Below are positions 1 to 12,631 of a stretch of DNA of 64,000 nt, piece by piece. The notes under the pieces are model-generated. The model did not search any database. It was not told the origin of the DNA and worked only from the letters and a program-made list of their open reading frames with translations. Source of the DNA: Pseudocercospora fijiensis CIRAD86 (lineage: Eukaryota; Ascomycota; Dothideomycetes; Mycosphaerellales; Mycosphaerellaceae); assembly GCF_000340215.1 (NCBI RefSeq), contig NW_006921538.1:3267869-3331868 (forward strand), read 5' to 3'. Each line of letters begins with the position of its first letter. Position 1 is the first letter of the stretch. The translations under genes and the position numbers were made by a program.

Positions 1-777
1 CGAAGAACCTATAGTTCTAGGCGATAATCTAGAATTGCCTATTAACGATATTCTTAACAACATTGTTAATCGACGATATAGCTAACCGGCCTTTAGCCCC
101 TAGCTAGTAGCGAGACTCTAAGAAGCTACCTAGAATAGGCTCGCTGCTCTACGCTAAGAACAATAGCTAAAGGAGAACCTCCTTAAAATCCGCCGCCTTT
201 AGGAGGCCCTAACAACTAACACTAAGCCGATAGTAGGGCCTTCCTTACTATTAGTCCTAGTCTAGAAGAAGGATACTAAACTTAAGGACTGCACCGTGTT
301 TAATAGCTCTAGTCGGAAGCAATATAATAACTATATTCGTAACTGTAAGCTCAACTAGCGCAATGCACCGAGAGCGCTACTAGATAACTATTCCTTAGTT
401 GTCTATGCTATATAGTACATTAATAGCGACCTAAAGCGCACGTAGGATAACTATTTCGACTCCCTTAACGATTAGACCGCTATTTAGTAGAAAACCTATA
501 AGACTATTATACTAGATACCCTTAGAAACCCTATACTAAGGCAACAATACGCCTAAGACTAATACCTACGTACTAAACAAAAGGCCGACTAAACCTCTCG
601 ATCCTTCGAGGCCTATCTAAAGACCCTAGAGGACGATTTGCTACCTAAAACCGACTCTATCTAGATATCTAAGATACGACCTAAACTAAGATAGGAACTA
701 GTCCTTAAATTAGACCGCCGCCGTGTGTTTAAATAGGCCAACCTAACACGTATTTAATTTATAGTCGAAGTAGAAAC
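1..777 (+). pseudogene. 5' part of gag of the outer gypsy family A element
   Basis: This is decayed gag sequence of a Ty3/gypsy element, colinear with 1403-2170 of the inner copy and mirrored at 19892-20668 on the other strand. The frame is littered with TAG/TAA at expected Gln/Trp codons, as RIP produces. It ends in GAAAC (773-777), directly followed by the TGTTAG start of the inner element's LTR. The same gag resumes after a second GAAAC at 24484-24488, so this is the left flank of an insertion into gag. The element's own 5' LTR lies left of the window. It cannot encode a protein now. Confidence 0.8.
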
Positions 778-973
778 TGTTAGGGCTAAAGAGGCTACAC
801 GTAATTGGCATGTAACTAGGCTAAGTAAAGCTAGGGTCTTAGTGCCTTAGGTAGGGCTTAGCGCTTAGCAATAGGCTAACTTGCCTGCCTTCCTCCCTCT
901 CCTCCTAGCTCCTTATCGAATACTACCTATACCTACTACTACCCTATCTACCTACTAATATACCCTTCTTATA
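778..973 (+). repeat. 5' LTR of inner family A element
   Basis: This 196-bp LTR begins TGTTAGGGC and ends CTTCTTATA, where the final TA is a probable RIP product of CA (another copy at 43302 still ends CTTCTTACA). Closely matching copies lie at 12632-12828 (+), 19696-19891 (-), 21102-21290 (-), 24222-24418 (-) and 43114-43302 (+). Truncated copies lie at 12829-12964 and 24419-24483. Confidence 0.9.
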
Positions 974-1200
974 TAGTATTCGATCTACCCTTTAAGGGCA
1001 GCAGCTAGATAGTTCTTATTTCAAGCTTTTAGCGGTATAGCTACGAACAAGACTAATCTAACTATATTGCGCCCGAAGAATAGGACCTATACGTACTATT
1101 CTATCGAAACAACCGTACCAATTATTAAGCAAGGCCTTCTATACGACCTATTACACTAAGTCAATTGTACTAGACTAATATCCACTAATTCCGCTATATC

Positions 1201-2607
1201 CGCATCTTAGGGGCTAACAATATATTATTAGTGTTACCCCCTATTATAATAGCCGGCTTATTACGAAACAACAACCGTACTGCCGCTAGCAGCGCTAGTA
1301 ACGACAACGCTAGTAGCACAGTGCCTACTAAAGTGCCTGCTAAAGCGCCTACTAAAGTGCCTCCTGCTAAGGTGCCTACTAAAGAGCCTACTAGAGGGCC
1401 TGCTAAAGAACCTATAATCGAAGGAGATAACCTATCGTTGCCCGTTAACGATATTCTTAACAATATTGTTAATCGACGATATAGCTAGCTAGCCTTTAGT
1501 CCCTAACTAGTAGCGAGACTTCAAGAAGCTACTTAAAATAGGCTCACTGCCTTACGTTAAGAATAATAGCTAAAGGATAATCTTCTCGAGATTCGCCGCC
1601 TCTAGGAATCTCTAACAACTACTGCTAAGCTAATAGCAGGACCTTCTTTACTACCTATCTAAAAGAAGGATGCTAAACTTAAGGACTGCACCGTATTTAA
1701 TAGCTCTAGTCGGAAGCAGTATAACGACTATATTCGTAACTGTAAACTCAACTAGCGCAACGCACTAAGAGCGCTACTAGACGACTATTCCTTAGTCGTA
1801 TACGCTATATAGTACATCAATAGCGACCTAAAGCGTATATAGGATAACTATTTTAACTCCCTTAACGATTAGACCGCTGTTTAGTAGCAGACCTACAAAA
1901 CTATTATACTAGATACCCTTAGAAACCCTATACTAAGGTAACAATATGCTTAGGACCTGTATCTTCGAGCTAAACAGAAGACTAATCAATCGGCTCGCTT
2001 ATTTAAAGCCTATTTAAAAACCCTTAAAGACGACCTTCCGCCTAAGACTAATTCTATATAGATCTCGGAAATACGCCCTAAGCTTAGATAGGAACTTATC
2101 CTCGAATTGGACCGTCGCCGTATATTCGAACAAGCTAATCAGATACGCATTTAATTTATAGTCGAAGTGGAAATAGCCGAACGGGCTATTTAGCTCTAAT
2201 AACGACTAGAATCGAGGATCCGACTAGCTAGTACTAACTGTAGCAACCGTAGCCGCGGAGGAAGCCAAGGTTCCTACTAGGACAATAATACTAACAGTAG
2301 GAACAGTAACAATAACCGTAGAAGAGGCCGTAGCCGGCGGCTATATAGAGGAGGCCGCGATAGGGGCCGTAGAAGGGGCTCGTATCCCTATAATACTAAC
2401 CGCTCTACTAACAATAACAATAGCTACGGCAGTCTACTAACCGGATTGAAGTGCTTTAATTGTAATAGCACTAGCTATCTACTAGGCTAATGCGACAAAC
2501 CTAAGGACTAGGCCCGAATTAACCGTGCTTCCGCTAAGTACAAGAAACACCTTTTAGCCGCTAATGCTACCCTAGTCGGCTCTTTTAATCAGTCGAAAAA
2601 AGAGTAA
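1201..2607 (+). pseudogene. gag of inner family A element
   Basis: Frame 1 reads as a gag-like protein with RIP stops. It has an N-terminal low-complexity Thr/Lys/Pro stretch (about 1325-1400), a capsid-like middle, an Arg/Gly/Asn-rich stretch (about 2240-2400), and a zinc knuckle near 2452-2500 starting CFNCNS, with its His position altered to Tyr. It ends at TAA (2605-2607) just after an A6 run (2596-2601), while the pol frame opens one base back. This arrangement fits gag-pol expression by -1 frameshifting. The exact start is not determinable because ATG codons are RIP targets. Confidence 0.75.
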
Positions 2608-5600
2608 GCGCCGCACTAACTGTTAGCCTTATACGGCGTAAGACTATCGATATTGTACTAGCTATAATACGCTCCTACCTTATATAGGATACGAAGGGCA
2701 CCTACTATTAAACTAAGGTTATGCTAGATCTAGGAAATTCAGTTAGTGCCCTTATTAGCTATCGCCTAGCTAAGTAGTTAGACCTTCGACAACTGCCGAG
2801 GACTAACCTGCTAACCCTTGCTTGGTTTAATAACGCTCGGTACTTGACCTATAGGGCCTACTATATTCCTATAGCTCTAAAGGACGACCTCGGAAATAAA
2901 CGCCTACTAGACTTTACTGCCTACGTAGTAGATATAGACTACCTATATAGGGGAGCTACTATTATTATTAGCAACCCTGTTCTCAAGCACTATACTATAG
3001 TTATAGACTTAGGCAGTTAACAATAGCGATTTAGAATCGCTAGGAGAGAGGACATTAAACACATCGACATTAGCGAGTGTCCTAATAATATTAGGGTCCT
3101 GTTTATTAGCAACCTAACACCTGCCTTAGCTAATCCGATAGCTAATCTTCTCGGTAGAGATAACGATGAACCTATGCCCCCTAATAGTATAGATCCTAAA
3201 CAACTTAAGCGCATACTAGAACCTATTCGAGAGACCTATATTAATATATTCAAACACTACTTAGCATCGATATTGCCTATGTTTAAAGAGACGGATTATA
3301 AGATTAATATTATAGAGGGTAAGGAGGTTCCTTTTAGCCCCCTCTATAACCTTAGTAAACGAGAGCTTGCTATATTACGTAAGTACCTAGAGGAAAACCT
3401 AGCTAATAGTCGAATTCGGTATAGTAACAGCCCTACTAGTGCACTAATCCTGTTTGTTCTAAAGAAGGATAGTAGCCTACGGTTATGCGTTAATTACCGT
3501 AGACTTAATACTGTTACTATTAAAGACCGCTATCTACTTCCGCTTATTAATAAGACCCTCGATCGCCTTTCTAGTGCCTACTACTATACTATATTAGACA
3601 TTAAGGACGCCTATTACCGCATCCGTATTCGCAAGGGCGATAAATAGAAGACAGCCTTTCGCACTCGCTATAGCTATTTCGAGTATTTAGTTATACTATT
3701 TGGGCTAGCAAACGCCCCTACAACATTCTAGTCCTATATCAATCGGGCCCTTTTAGGCCTATTAGACTATCTCTATATAGTTTACCTAGATAACATCCTA
3801 GTTTACACACATTTACCTAACATTGCGGAGTACTAGGCTATAGTCCGCAAGGTACTCGATCGCCTACGAGCCTATAGCTTATATTGCAAGCCTTCTAAAT
3901 GTACCTTTGCTACTAAAGAGGTGTCCTTCTTTAGCTTCCTCGTATCAACCGAGGGTATTAAGGCTAATCCTAATCGGATTAAGACCATTACTAAGTAGCT
4001 AACCCCTACTAGTATTAAGGAGCTTCAATTATTCCTCGGCTTCGCTAATTTCTATCGTCGCTTTATTAAGAGCTATTTACGATATGTAATACCCCTAACT
4101 AAGCTTACTAAAACTAAGGCTAACCTAACTAGAGAGTTCAAATAGACTAATAGAGCATAAGCCGCTTTTGACGGTTTAAAGAAGCGCTTTACTAAAGTCC
4201 CCTTATTATACCATTTCGTACTAAGCAAACAGATCTATATTAAGACTAACGCTTCCTAGTTCGCTGTATTAGCTATTATGTCACAACAGGCTAATAACAA
4301 TTACTAGCACCTAATCGCCTTCTTTTTATAAAAGATAATCGATGTAGAACGTCGCTACGAGACCTACGAGTAAGAGCTCCTAGCTATTATCGAGGCCTTT
4401 AAGCACTAGAGGCACTACCTCGATAGGGCTTAATATATAATACAGGTCTATATAGACTATAACAACCTCCGTAGAATCACGAAGGTTACTAGGGTTATAG
4501 GTCGATAGGCTAGATAGGCCGTCTACCTCGCTAGGTTTGATTTTAATATATTATATCGGCTAGGCGTAAGCAACCCTGCTAATAGCCTATCGAGGCGACC
4601 TAATTACGACGGCGAAACCTAACACATTAATTCTTTGTTTCTAACCCTATAGCATAAGATTGCTATAGCCCGTATTGTTAATAAGCAAGCGTAGGATAAG
4701 CGGCTTACCGGACTCCGCGACGGCTTAAAGCATATTAATGCTCTTGCTGTATTAATAGTGCGTGTTAAGGCAAGGGCTAAGGATATAGATAGGAGAAGTT
4801 ATAATAACTCCCTAGTCGATATCGCTATATATAGTAACAGCGATCAAAGCACTAATGCAGTTAATCCGGCTGCTAGTGCTATTAGATGTATATAATGCGT
4901 ACCTCGTTTAATAGCGAGGGTGCTATTAAATAACCTTGCAAATAGGGATAGTTAATCGTTTATAGATAAGCTATTACGGGCTTAGTAGAGGGACGCCTTT
5001 GCTGCTAAACGTATAGACAAGCTTGTAAGTAGGCGAAAGACTCGATCTAGTAAGAGTAATTAGTCGATCGACGACAAAGGTTACTTAAGGTTTAAGGGCA
5101 GATACTATGTCCCCGCTAAACAATCGATTAGATAAGAACTTCTTAAGCGATACTATAATAGTAAGCTTGCCGGTTACTATAGTATAGAGAGGTCGTACGA
5201 GTTACTATCGCGTACATACTACTAGCTAAATAGTAAGCGGTATATAAAGGAGTATATATAGACCTATATAGTATACTAGCGAGTCAAAGCACCGAAGCAC
5301 TTGCCGTTCGGCGAGTTATCTTCGCTCCCTGTTCTAAAGAAGCTATTTACTAAGCTAACAATAGACTTTATTATAGGCCTTCTACCTACTAGGCGCAGGG
5401 GCAGCAAGGACGTGTATAATGCTATCCTTGTTGTAGTAGATCGATTTACTAAAGGCGCTCGATATATCCCGGCGCGTAAGGATTGGACTACTATTAATAT
5501 AGCAGAGGCGCTATAGACTAACATCTTCTGCACCTATTAGGGAACCCCTAAGGGGATCGTGTCCGATCGTAGATCGACACTAATATCTTACTATTAGAGC

Positions 5601-6490
5601 GAGATTTGCTTATAGCTAAGACTAAAGCATCGGCTATTAACAGCCTTCTATCTATAGACTAACGGTTAAATAGAGAGGCAGAATGCTACTCTGTAGCAGT
5701 ACCTGCGTAGTTATATTAACGAGAACCCTAACGACTAGGTCAACCTCCTGCAACTAGCTAAATTCGTATATAATAACAGTATCTACTTATCGACTAAGGT
5801 GTTACTATACATAGCTATAATAGGCTAGAACGCTGCTATGCTATAAGACCTACTATCGCTCGAGGCCGAGCGTAAGGAAAGGGAAGCGCGTTAAGTACTA
5901 GAGACACTAGCGGCGATAGAACGTATCTAGAAGATGCGAGAAATCTACGCTAAGATAGCTAAGAAGCTAACAAAGGCTTAAGAGTATTAAAAGGCCTACT
6001 ACGATAAGCGCTATATACCGATAACCTTCAAATAAGGCGATATAGTTATACTTAGTACGAAGAACCTCCGTATCCGCAAGCACCTATTACCTAATAGCAA
6101 AACAAGGCCTAAGCTCGTACTAAGATACATTAGCCTATTCCGCATTCGAGAAGTTAAGGGCTCTTCCGCATAGGCCTATTAGTTATAGCTTCCTCCTTAT
6201 TACACTATCTATAATACCTTCTATATATCCCTCCTTAAGCTATATTACCTACGCGAGGGGGATAAAGCCCCTATAGAACACGAAGACATACTAGCGGATA
6301 GCGAAGAGCTATAGTCTATAGAACGTATCCTATAGCACCGGACTAGGAAAGGCAAGAAGGAGTACCTATTAAGATAGTAAGGCTATTTACCTAAATAGGA
6401 CTCGTAGGAAGCTAAAGCCTCTTTTAAAGATATAACCGAGTTGTTAGATAAGTATTAGACTAGTATAAAGAATAAGAAGAAGGCTAAGGG
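2604..6490 (+). pseudogene. pol (protease-RT-RNase H-integrase-chromodomain) of inner family A element
   Basis: Frame 0 relative to the window carries an aspartic-protease-like segment near 2721 (LDLGNS), then the RT (3174-3900), RNase H (about 4200-4500), and integrase (about 5100-5900, with core TIDFIIGLLP at about 5359). It ends in a chromodomain (about 6310-6450, with EYLLR and GYLPK). In-frame stops are TAG or TAA. The RT catalytic box reads LDNI rather than LDDI at about 3788-3799, consistent with a RIP change of GATGAC to GATAAC. The protein would normally copy element RNA to cDNA and insert it, with the chromodomain guiding it to heterochromatin. It is now dead. Confidence 0.88.
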
Positions 6491-6510
6491 CCTATAGTGT
6501 CGCCTAGGAA

Positions 6511-6535
6511 TAATACTACCCCTAGGGTGCTATTA
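6511..6535. repeat. 25-nt near-palindrome at pol end (copy 1)
   Basis: The left arm is TAATACTACCCC and the right arm is AGGGTGCTATTA. It is one of eight related sites in the window; see the finding on palindromes at ORF boundaries. Here it sits directly after the chromodomain. Confidence 0.7.
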
Positions 6536-7526
6536 GCTAACTAATTAGAGGCAAGCAATTGTTAGCAACAAAGGACAACAAGACTATACTAGGCGCGCTA
6601 CGACGCGTTAACTAATCGCCTGCTCTTTTAAGGAATCTACCTCTTTACTAGCGTACCCTATAAGGCCCTCCTCTTAGCGCCCCTCTTATTTCTATGTCCT
6701 ATTAGGACTCTAAGGCCTAGGCGGTCGATAGAGGCGCGCGCGCGCGTAGGCGAATAGTGCTAGTAATAATAATAGTAACGACGGCGTTACGCTCGTGCTA
6801 AAGGGCAACACGGCCGGCGCGGCTATATTAGTAACGGTATTGCCGAGTTATTACTAGTCGAAGAAGGAAATCGAAAGCAAGGTAAAGTTAGCGCTAAGAC
6901 GACTAGCGCCGCTATTGTCGACATTACTTGCTATTATTACCGCGCCTATAGATACAACCTTACCTATACTACGAGCCTAAGGCACCTTAATTAAAACTTT
7001 AATCAAAACTTTAAGGCTAAGTTAAAACTTTAAGCTACCTAAAAGATTAAGCGACTAATAGACTAACTAAGGGCAAAACTATAGAGCTAAGCTAGCCGGG
7101 GTCGATCTTGCGGACAATAGGTTACTCCTCGATCTATCTAACCCTTTAAGCGAGGCGAACCTCTACTACTACACTTATAATAGCCTTTACCTATAGAAAC
7201 TAGACGAGCTGTGTTTTTTCTAAAAAGATAAGATAAGATTGACAATTAAAGGCTGCTAAACCTAACTAATTAGAGCTAGCGAAACCACGAATAATAATAG
7301 CCCTTGCAATAACAAGAACAAACCCTCGGAAGCGGACAACCCTCGGAAGCGGACATAGCTAGGTCTTTTAGAGTAGACGCAAAGAACTCGGTACGATATT
7401 ACGTAGAACAGGGGCAGTACTACAATACCCCGTATACCTACCTATTATAGTAGGGAAGGTGCGCTCGTATTATAATTAGTCGATAGTCCTCAATTCTTAT
7501 AGTTATATATCACTTTATTATATATA
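6536..7526 (+). other. 3' untranslated region of inner family A element
   Basis: No credible ORF was seen. The stretch is shared with 12970-14115 (-) and 41182-42950 (+). It includes short AAAACTTTAA-type repeats near 6980-7030 and a tandem 17-bp unit (AACCCTCGGAAGCGGAC, twice) near 7324-7357. It ends at the LINE target site. Confidence 0.6.
7513..7526 (+). repeat. Target site duplication of LINE, left copy
   Basis: CTTTATTATATATA here is repeated at 12430-12443. The unoccupied version, followed directly by AGGATAGCG, is seen near 42908-42921 and shows the pre-insertion state. Confidence 0.85.
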
Positions 7527-7699
7527 GATAGATAGATAGATAGATATTTCATTTGCCTGTTATAGTGCCTTTCGGCCTATATAGGTCTGTTTCTATGTAT
7601 TGTTTTAGGTAGGAAACCAACTTAGTTAGTAAAAACCTCCCTCCTATCCTATTTATAAGTGTTAATCTTCCTCGTTTCCTTGTTTTCCTTCCTCTAGGG

Positions 7700-10600
7700 T
7701 GTACTAGTATTATAGTTGTTACCCTCTAACTACCTTGCCTGCTGCCCTGCCCTTCTTTCCCCCTCTTCTTCCCTCCTTCTTATCTACTCTTTAGTTTCCC
7801 TTACTAGTGCGAATTGTTATACAAATCCCTATTTAATAATCTACTTTACTATCCTCTTTAGGTCTTCTTTGCTCTAGATTAGCTTGTCGTATTCCCTTTC
7901 TATTGCTTTGAGTCTCTAATTACTTCTGCCTTCTAACTATTAAGGGCAGACTAGCAGTATATACTTAGGGTTCTAAGATTGGTAGCTATATTGGCACGCC
8001 CTGCTTTTAATTCCTAGGACGTTTCTTCTAAACAGGTAAGATCTAAGTCTAATATGCTTAGATCTAATTTAGATAGCTAGGCTTGCCTCGGCCCTGTTTA
8101 GGTCCTTATAGAGCTAGTAGTTGTATTAACTAAATTTGATCAGTGCCTTTAGGGTTCCTAGTCTAACTTATGTTTTGTTCTATTCCTGCTCCTATAGGTA
8201 TCTAGCAATTGATTCTACTAGGCTTTGCTTCTCTCCCTTTAGCTTGTTTTCCTTTAGCCTTATGTTTAGACCCTAAAGCTCTTTCTCTAGCATTTCTCTT
8301 ATTAAGACTCTATATTGCTCTAGGTCTTTAACTTTCTAGGGAGTTATTTATAGTCTGTCTCGCCTCCTAGTCCTAATGCACTAGGCTTTTATCTTGTCTA
8401 GTGCCTTTTAGATAGTCTGTTAGGCTAGGTATTCTATTGTCTTTGCTGTATATTAGTGTCTTAGTCCCTTAAAGTATTGTTTGACTAGTGGGATCCCTGA
8501 TTCTATTTCTACTACCCTTGTTAGTATAGTTTTGTATGCTCCTAGGATTTTCTTTAGGCTTTAGGTTTAGGACCTACTAACTAGTTGCTTAATCCTCTTT
8601 AGTGTTTTCTCCTAGGCTGTCTATATCTATGCTCTATATAGTATTGCTAGCTTAACAATTGCTTTGTATATAACTTTAGCTTTCTCGAATATAGCCCCCT
8701 ATATAGAGGCTATAAGCCTATTAATGGATTGTATATTAGTATCTGCCCTCTGCTTTGCCTTCTTTACTTATAGTCCCTAATTCAGTTTTGGATCTAGCTA
8801 GATCCCTAGTACCCTAAGCTCTGCTAATAGTTGGGTTTTAAAGCCTTAGATAGTAATTGATTGCTTTATATTGTAAGTTGATTTAGCCTTACTAAAGTAG
8901 ATGAGCTAGTACTTTTCTAGGGCGAATTTTGCTCTATATCTCCTTACCTATTTTTTATACTCCTAGTGCTTCTCTTCTAGGATCTTATAGTTGGTTTCTA
9001 TTGTCTTAGACTAGGCTAGGATGTTTGTGTTATCTACAAACCCTAATACTAATGTGTTTTTTAATTCTAGGAGTAGGAGTAGGTCTGCTATAAAGATAAG
9101 GAAGAGGATTAGGGAGAGTGTTAATCCTTAGGGGATTCCCTTTTCAGTTAGTATTAGGTCTGATTTGAATTTGCCTAGAATAAGCTATATTGATCTTTCC
9201 TATAGGAAGGACTGGATAAATTAGACTATCTAGTTTAGTATAGCTTTCTATTTAAGTATGTATAGGAGCCTATTATAGGAGACATTATTAAAGGCTCCTA
9301 AGATGTTAAGGGAGAGGAGGGTTGCTACCTAGTTTTAACTATAGTGCTAGATATACTTGATCTGCTCTATAATTAGTTCTATAGCTGTTAGTATTAACCT
9401 CTTCTTTCTTCCTCCTATCTAGCTTTTAGGAAGGATGTTCCTTTCCTCGGTAAAGGTTGTTAGCCTTTTAGCGACAATTTTTTCTAGTACCTTGCCTATT
9501 ATGTTAAGTAGGGCTATTAGTCTATAGGCCTTGAGCTGTATATAGTCTTCCTTCTAGGGCTTCCTTAGCACTACTGTTAGGGACTTCCTAAATGGTCTTA
9601 GGTAGTGTCCTAGTGCTAGGCTTTATAAGAAGATATTAGCTAGTACTAGGGCTAGCTCCTTCCTGTATACTTTTAGGAGTTTGTTATAGATCTTGTCTTC
9701 TCCTAGTGCCTTGTTACCTGGAATTTTCCTTAGGATCCTTTTAATAGTTTCGGGTTTGACCTAGGTGTCTCTTAGTATGCCTAGTAGTAGAGTCTCTTGT
9801 TCTTTCTCCTTTATATCTAATAGGTCTGCTTGTACTTTTCTATAGAAGAAGTATTAGCCTAGGGCTCTTGCTTTCCCTTCTATTATAGTCTGCATTTGTC
9901 CTTATTAGTCTATAATGTCCGGGAATTGTAGTAGTATGTCCTTATCCTATTTAGGTCTCCTTGCCTATTTGGCTATCCTCTATATCTCCTCTAGTTTCTT
10001 TATAATTATTCCTATTATAGATCTCTATTCTTATATCTTGTCTTTCTTAATCTAGATCTTCTTTTCCTAGTAGGCTTTGTTATAGTTGTCCTATGCTTCC
10101 TAGGTATAGGTTTATATCTACTGCCTCCTAGCCTTCCTTACTACTTTAACCTTCCTTATACACTCGCTAGTCTAGTATAGTTGCTAGTATAGTGAATGTT
10201 TCTTTGCTAGGGTATACTTTCTAGCTACCTGTTTTAGGATTCCTATTAGTTCTTCTACTGCCTTATTAATGTCTTCTAGCCTTAGTAGGTGCTTTGTTAA
10301 GAGTTCCTCTAGTTTTAGGTCCCTTTTTAGTTCCTCCCTAATCCTGCCCTATTAGGCACCTTTCTAGTTAAGCTTCTCCTCTAGTTCCCTTTCCTAATTA
10401 GCTTAGATATTTAGCTTAATCTGTACCGGGAAGTAGTCTAATAATTCTTCTAGTTCCTAGTTGACCCTGCATCTTGTAATCCTGTTCCTAATCTAATGTA
10501 ATGCAAAGTATAGGTCTAGTATGCTACTGCTTCCTCTTGCCTCCTAAGTAATTAGTCCCTTTAGGGTAACAATTTCTATTCCTTCCCTCTCTAATATATT

Positions 10601-11060
10601 AATTAGTCTTCCTACTAGGAAGTAGTAAGCTAGGGTAAAGTCTAAGCCCTAGAGGGGGTAGCAGAGGTTGAAATCCCTAAGTAGGATTTAGTAGGTGTTC
10701 CCCTAGATAACTCTAGGTAGTCTTTCTAGGGTTTTCAGTTAGGTACTGCTTCTTAAGTCTAGTAGTAGGTTGTATATGCAGTAGACTTAGAGTGTACCTT
10801 AGGATGTCTCTACTTAAACTAATGTTAGGTCCCTATCCTCCTATAGTATAGCCTACTAGGTTTCTGTATCTATCTCCTTGCTAATATAGATATATATCCT
10901 TAGGGCTCCCTAGTTGTAGATAATTAGGTAGTATCTTAGGTCTTTAACTGTTGCTAGTCTCTTTATATATAGGTTGAGCTAGGGCTCTTAGATTGCAATA
11001 ATATAATGTTCTTTTAGGTTTAGTGCTTAAAGGAAGCTCCTCTATACCTTGTCTTTGCTC
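7700..11060 (-). pseudogene. LINE ORF2 (endonuclease and reverse transcriptase)
   Basis: The minus-strand frame holds an apurinic-type endonuclease motif near 10640-10680 (DFNL) and an RT domain centred on 9000-9200 (GFVDNT box), with TAG/TAA stops throughout. It would nick target DNA and prime reverse transcription. The 3' quarter (7700-8500) could not be assigned; it may contain an RNase H or only linker. The limits are estimates because no intact start or stop survives. Confidence 0.65.
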
Positions 11061-12396
11061 TTATTAACATTGTACTATATAATGTTTAGTAATGTTGCAA
11101 TGTTTATTAGGTTTTATCTATATTATTTCCCTATAAGTTTTCCTTTAGTCTTCCCTTACTTTAGACTAGCATTTAACTGAGCTTTGTCTGCCCTGCTTCC
11201 TTCCCTACAATGTTAAGGTATCTTAGTCTCCCTAGATACTAGTAACTCTCTTGTACTAGTAAGGCCCTAAATATAAACCTATTATCTTGTCTAGACCTCT
11301 TTTATAGCACTTAGCTAGGTTGCTTCTACACCTAGCTGCCCTAGCTTATTATATATCTTTTTAGTGTATTGATTCTAGCTTCCTTTGCCTTCCTAGCTGC
11401 CTGTATTCTTACTAGACATTCCTTCGCCTAAGAGGGGTGTCTTTTAGTATAGCATATATATCTTGCTTCTCCCTTATATGCTTTACATTCTTTAACCTAG
11501 TAATCCCCTATATAATAGGAGCAGGTATTAGTTGTCTTTGTATACTTAGCTGCTAAGTGTCTATAGTGTTGACATTTAAAGCACTACATTATCCTATAGT
11601 TGCTTCTATATATCTCTGTTTCTAGTCTTTTAAAGTCCTAGAACAACCCCTAGTCTAGTACTATATTGGCTTGCTCTGCACTCTCTACCTAGATAATTAG
11701 GGAAGACTACTTCTTAGTCTCTTCGATTTTCCTTTTAATCTATACCACTTTTGTAATCTTTAGGCCTAGGTATATAGCTTGGTTTTGTCTCTATAGGCTC
11801 TTAATGTCCTATTCTTCCTTAAAGCTTCTTATTATACTATAGGCTATAATTATAAATTGCTGTTAGGAGACCTTTACTGTTTTCCCTATCTTAGTTGTCT
11901 ATTCTTTTTATGTTTCTAGCTTCTTTTTGTCCTGCTCTTGTGCTATAAACAGCTTAATTACCCCTTTACCTTCGTTCCTAGCCCTAATTACCTCTTTAAC
12001 TGTAATTCTTTCTACAATCTCTTTCCCTATAAGTCCTTAGATTTCCTTTTGCTCCTATAGGTCCGTAATGTAGACTCTAACTACTATCCTCGGGGGTTTT
12101 AGCGCCTCCTAACTAGCTACTGCTGCCTAGGTGCGGTAGTTTAGGCTTGTCTCCTATTGTTTCTTCGTAATCTTTGCTGCGACTATATTAGCTACCTTTG
12201 TAATTACGTAGCTTACCTAGCTATAGATTGCTTTCAGTCCTCTAAGGAGTTCTAAGATTATTATCCTGTATGCCCTCTTAGGGGTTCTTCTATCTTCCGC
12301 CTTTAGTACCTCCTCTGCCCTAGTATATAGTGCTTTCTATTCGTCCTCCCTTCCTTCTTAACTGTCTTCCCTTCGTCTCTAATTGTTCGCTGCCAT
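11060..12396 (-). pseudogene. LINE ORF1 (gag-like, zinc knuckles)
   Basis: An ATG at 12396 on the minus strand opens a heavily stopped frame. Near 11510-11600 it contains a CCHC-type knuckle (CFKCQHYRHLAAK, last Cys replaced by Lys or lost), followed by further Cys/His pairs (CSYY, VKEC, CYTKRH). This is the usual nucleic-acid-binding ORF1 of Tad1-like LINEs. Frame continuity is poor, so the boundaries are approximate. Confidence 0.6.
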
Positions 12397-12429
12397 TTTT
12401 TACGCACGGTATAGACAAGATATATAAGT

Positions 12430-12443
12430 CTTTATTATATATA
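12430..12443 (+). repeat. Target site duplication of LINE, right copy
   Basis: This is the second copy of CTTTATTATATATA, after which the family A 3' untranslated region resumes with AGGATAGCG. Confidence 0.85.
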
Positions 12444-12631
12444 AGGATAGCGTAGTTAGAGTTAGATATTGTGTTAGAAGGTAAGGTTTGATATAGTTAC
12501 ATAATCGGTAGTTGTGCGTTCAATTTAGCGCGGACTAAGCAGCCTACTAGACCTACTAGGTTAGCAGCAATAGAGGTTAAGACTAGAATAAAGACCGGCT
12601 ACGAGGGCGCGGCCTTTAGAAGGGAAGCGTG

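Larger units (their letters stand above)
7527..12429 (-). mobile_element. Tad1-like non-LTR retrotransposon (LINE)
   Basis: A 4.9-kb element lies between 14-bp target duplications. On the minus strand, ORF1 is followed by an endonuclease-RT ORF. The 3' end (low coordinates, 7527-7547) is a run of TATC units rather than poly(A). The RT signature on the minus strand near 9010-9140 reads GIP, then GLTLSLILF, then GFVDNTNILA, which matches the GFVDDT box of Tad/Jockey-type LINEs with the second Asp changed to Asn by a RIP-type change. An endonuclease-like motif (DFNL, then CYPL) lies near 10640-10680. Many TAG/TAA stops make it inactive. Clade assignment is from motif style only. Confidence 0.85.

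Noticed and set aside
1194..1463. Small antisense ORFs opposite the gag Thr/Lys/Pro tract (also 19206-19475, 20609-20860, 23753-24001)
   Set aside because: Mirror of a simple codon repeat in gag; Gly/Leu/Val repeats arise automatically on the other strand.
7521..7547. GATA tandem run as a possible CRISPR-like or regulatory repeat
   Set aside because: Tetranucleotide run at the exact 3' end of the LINE, best explained as its tail.
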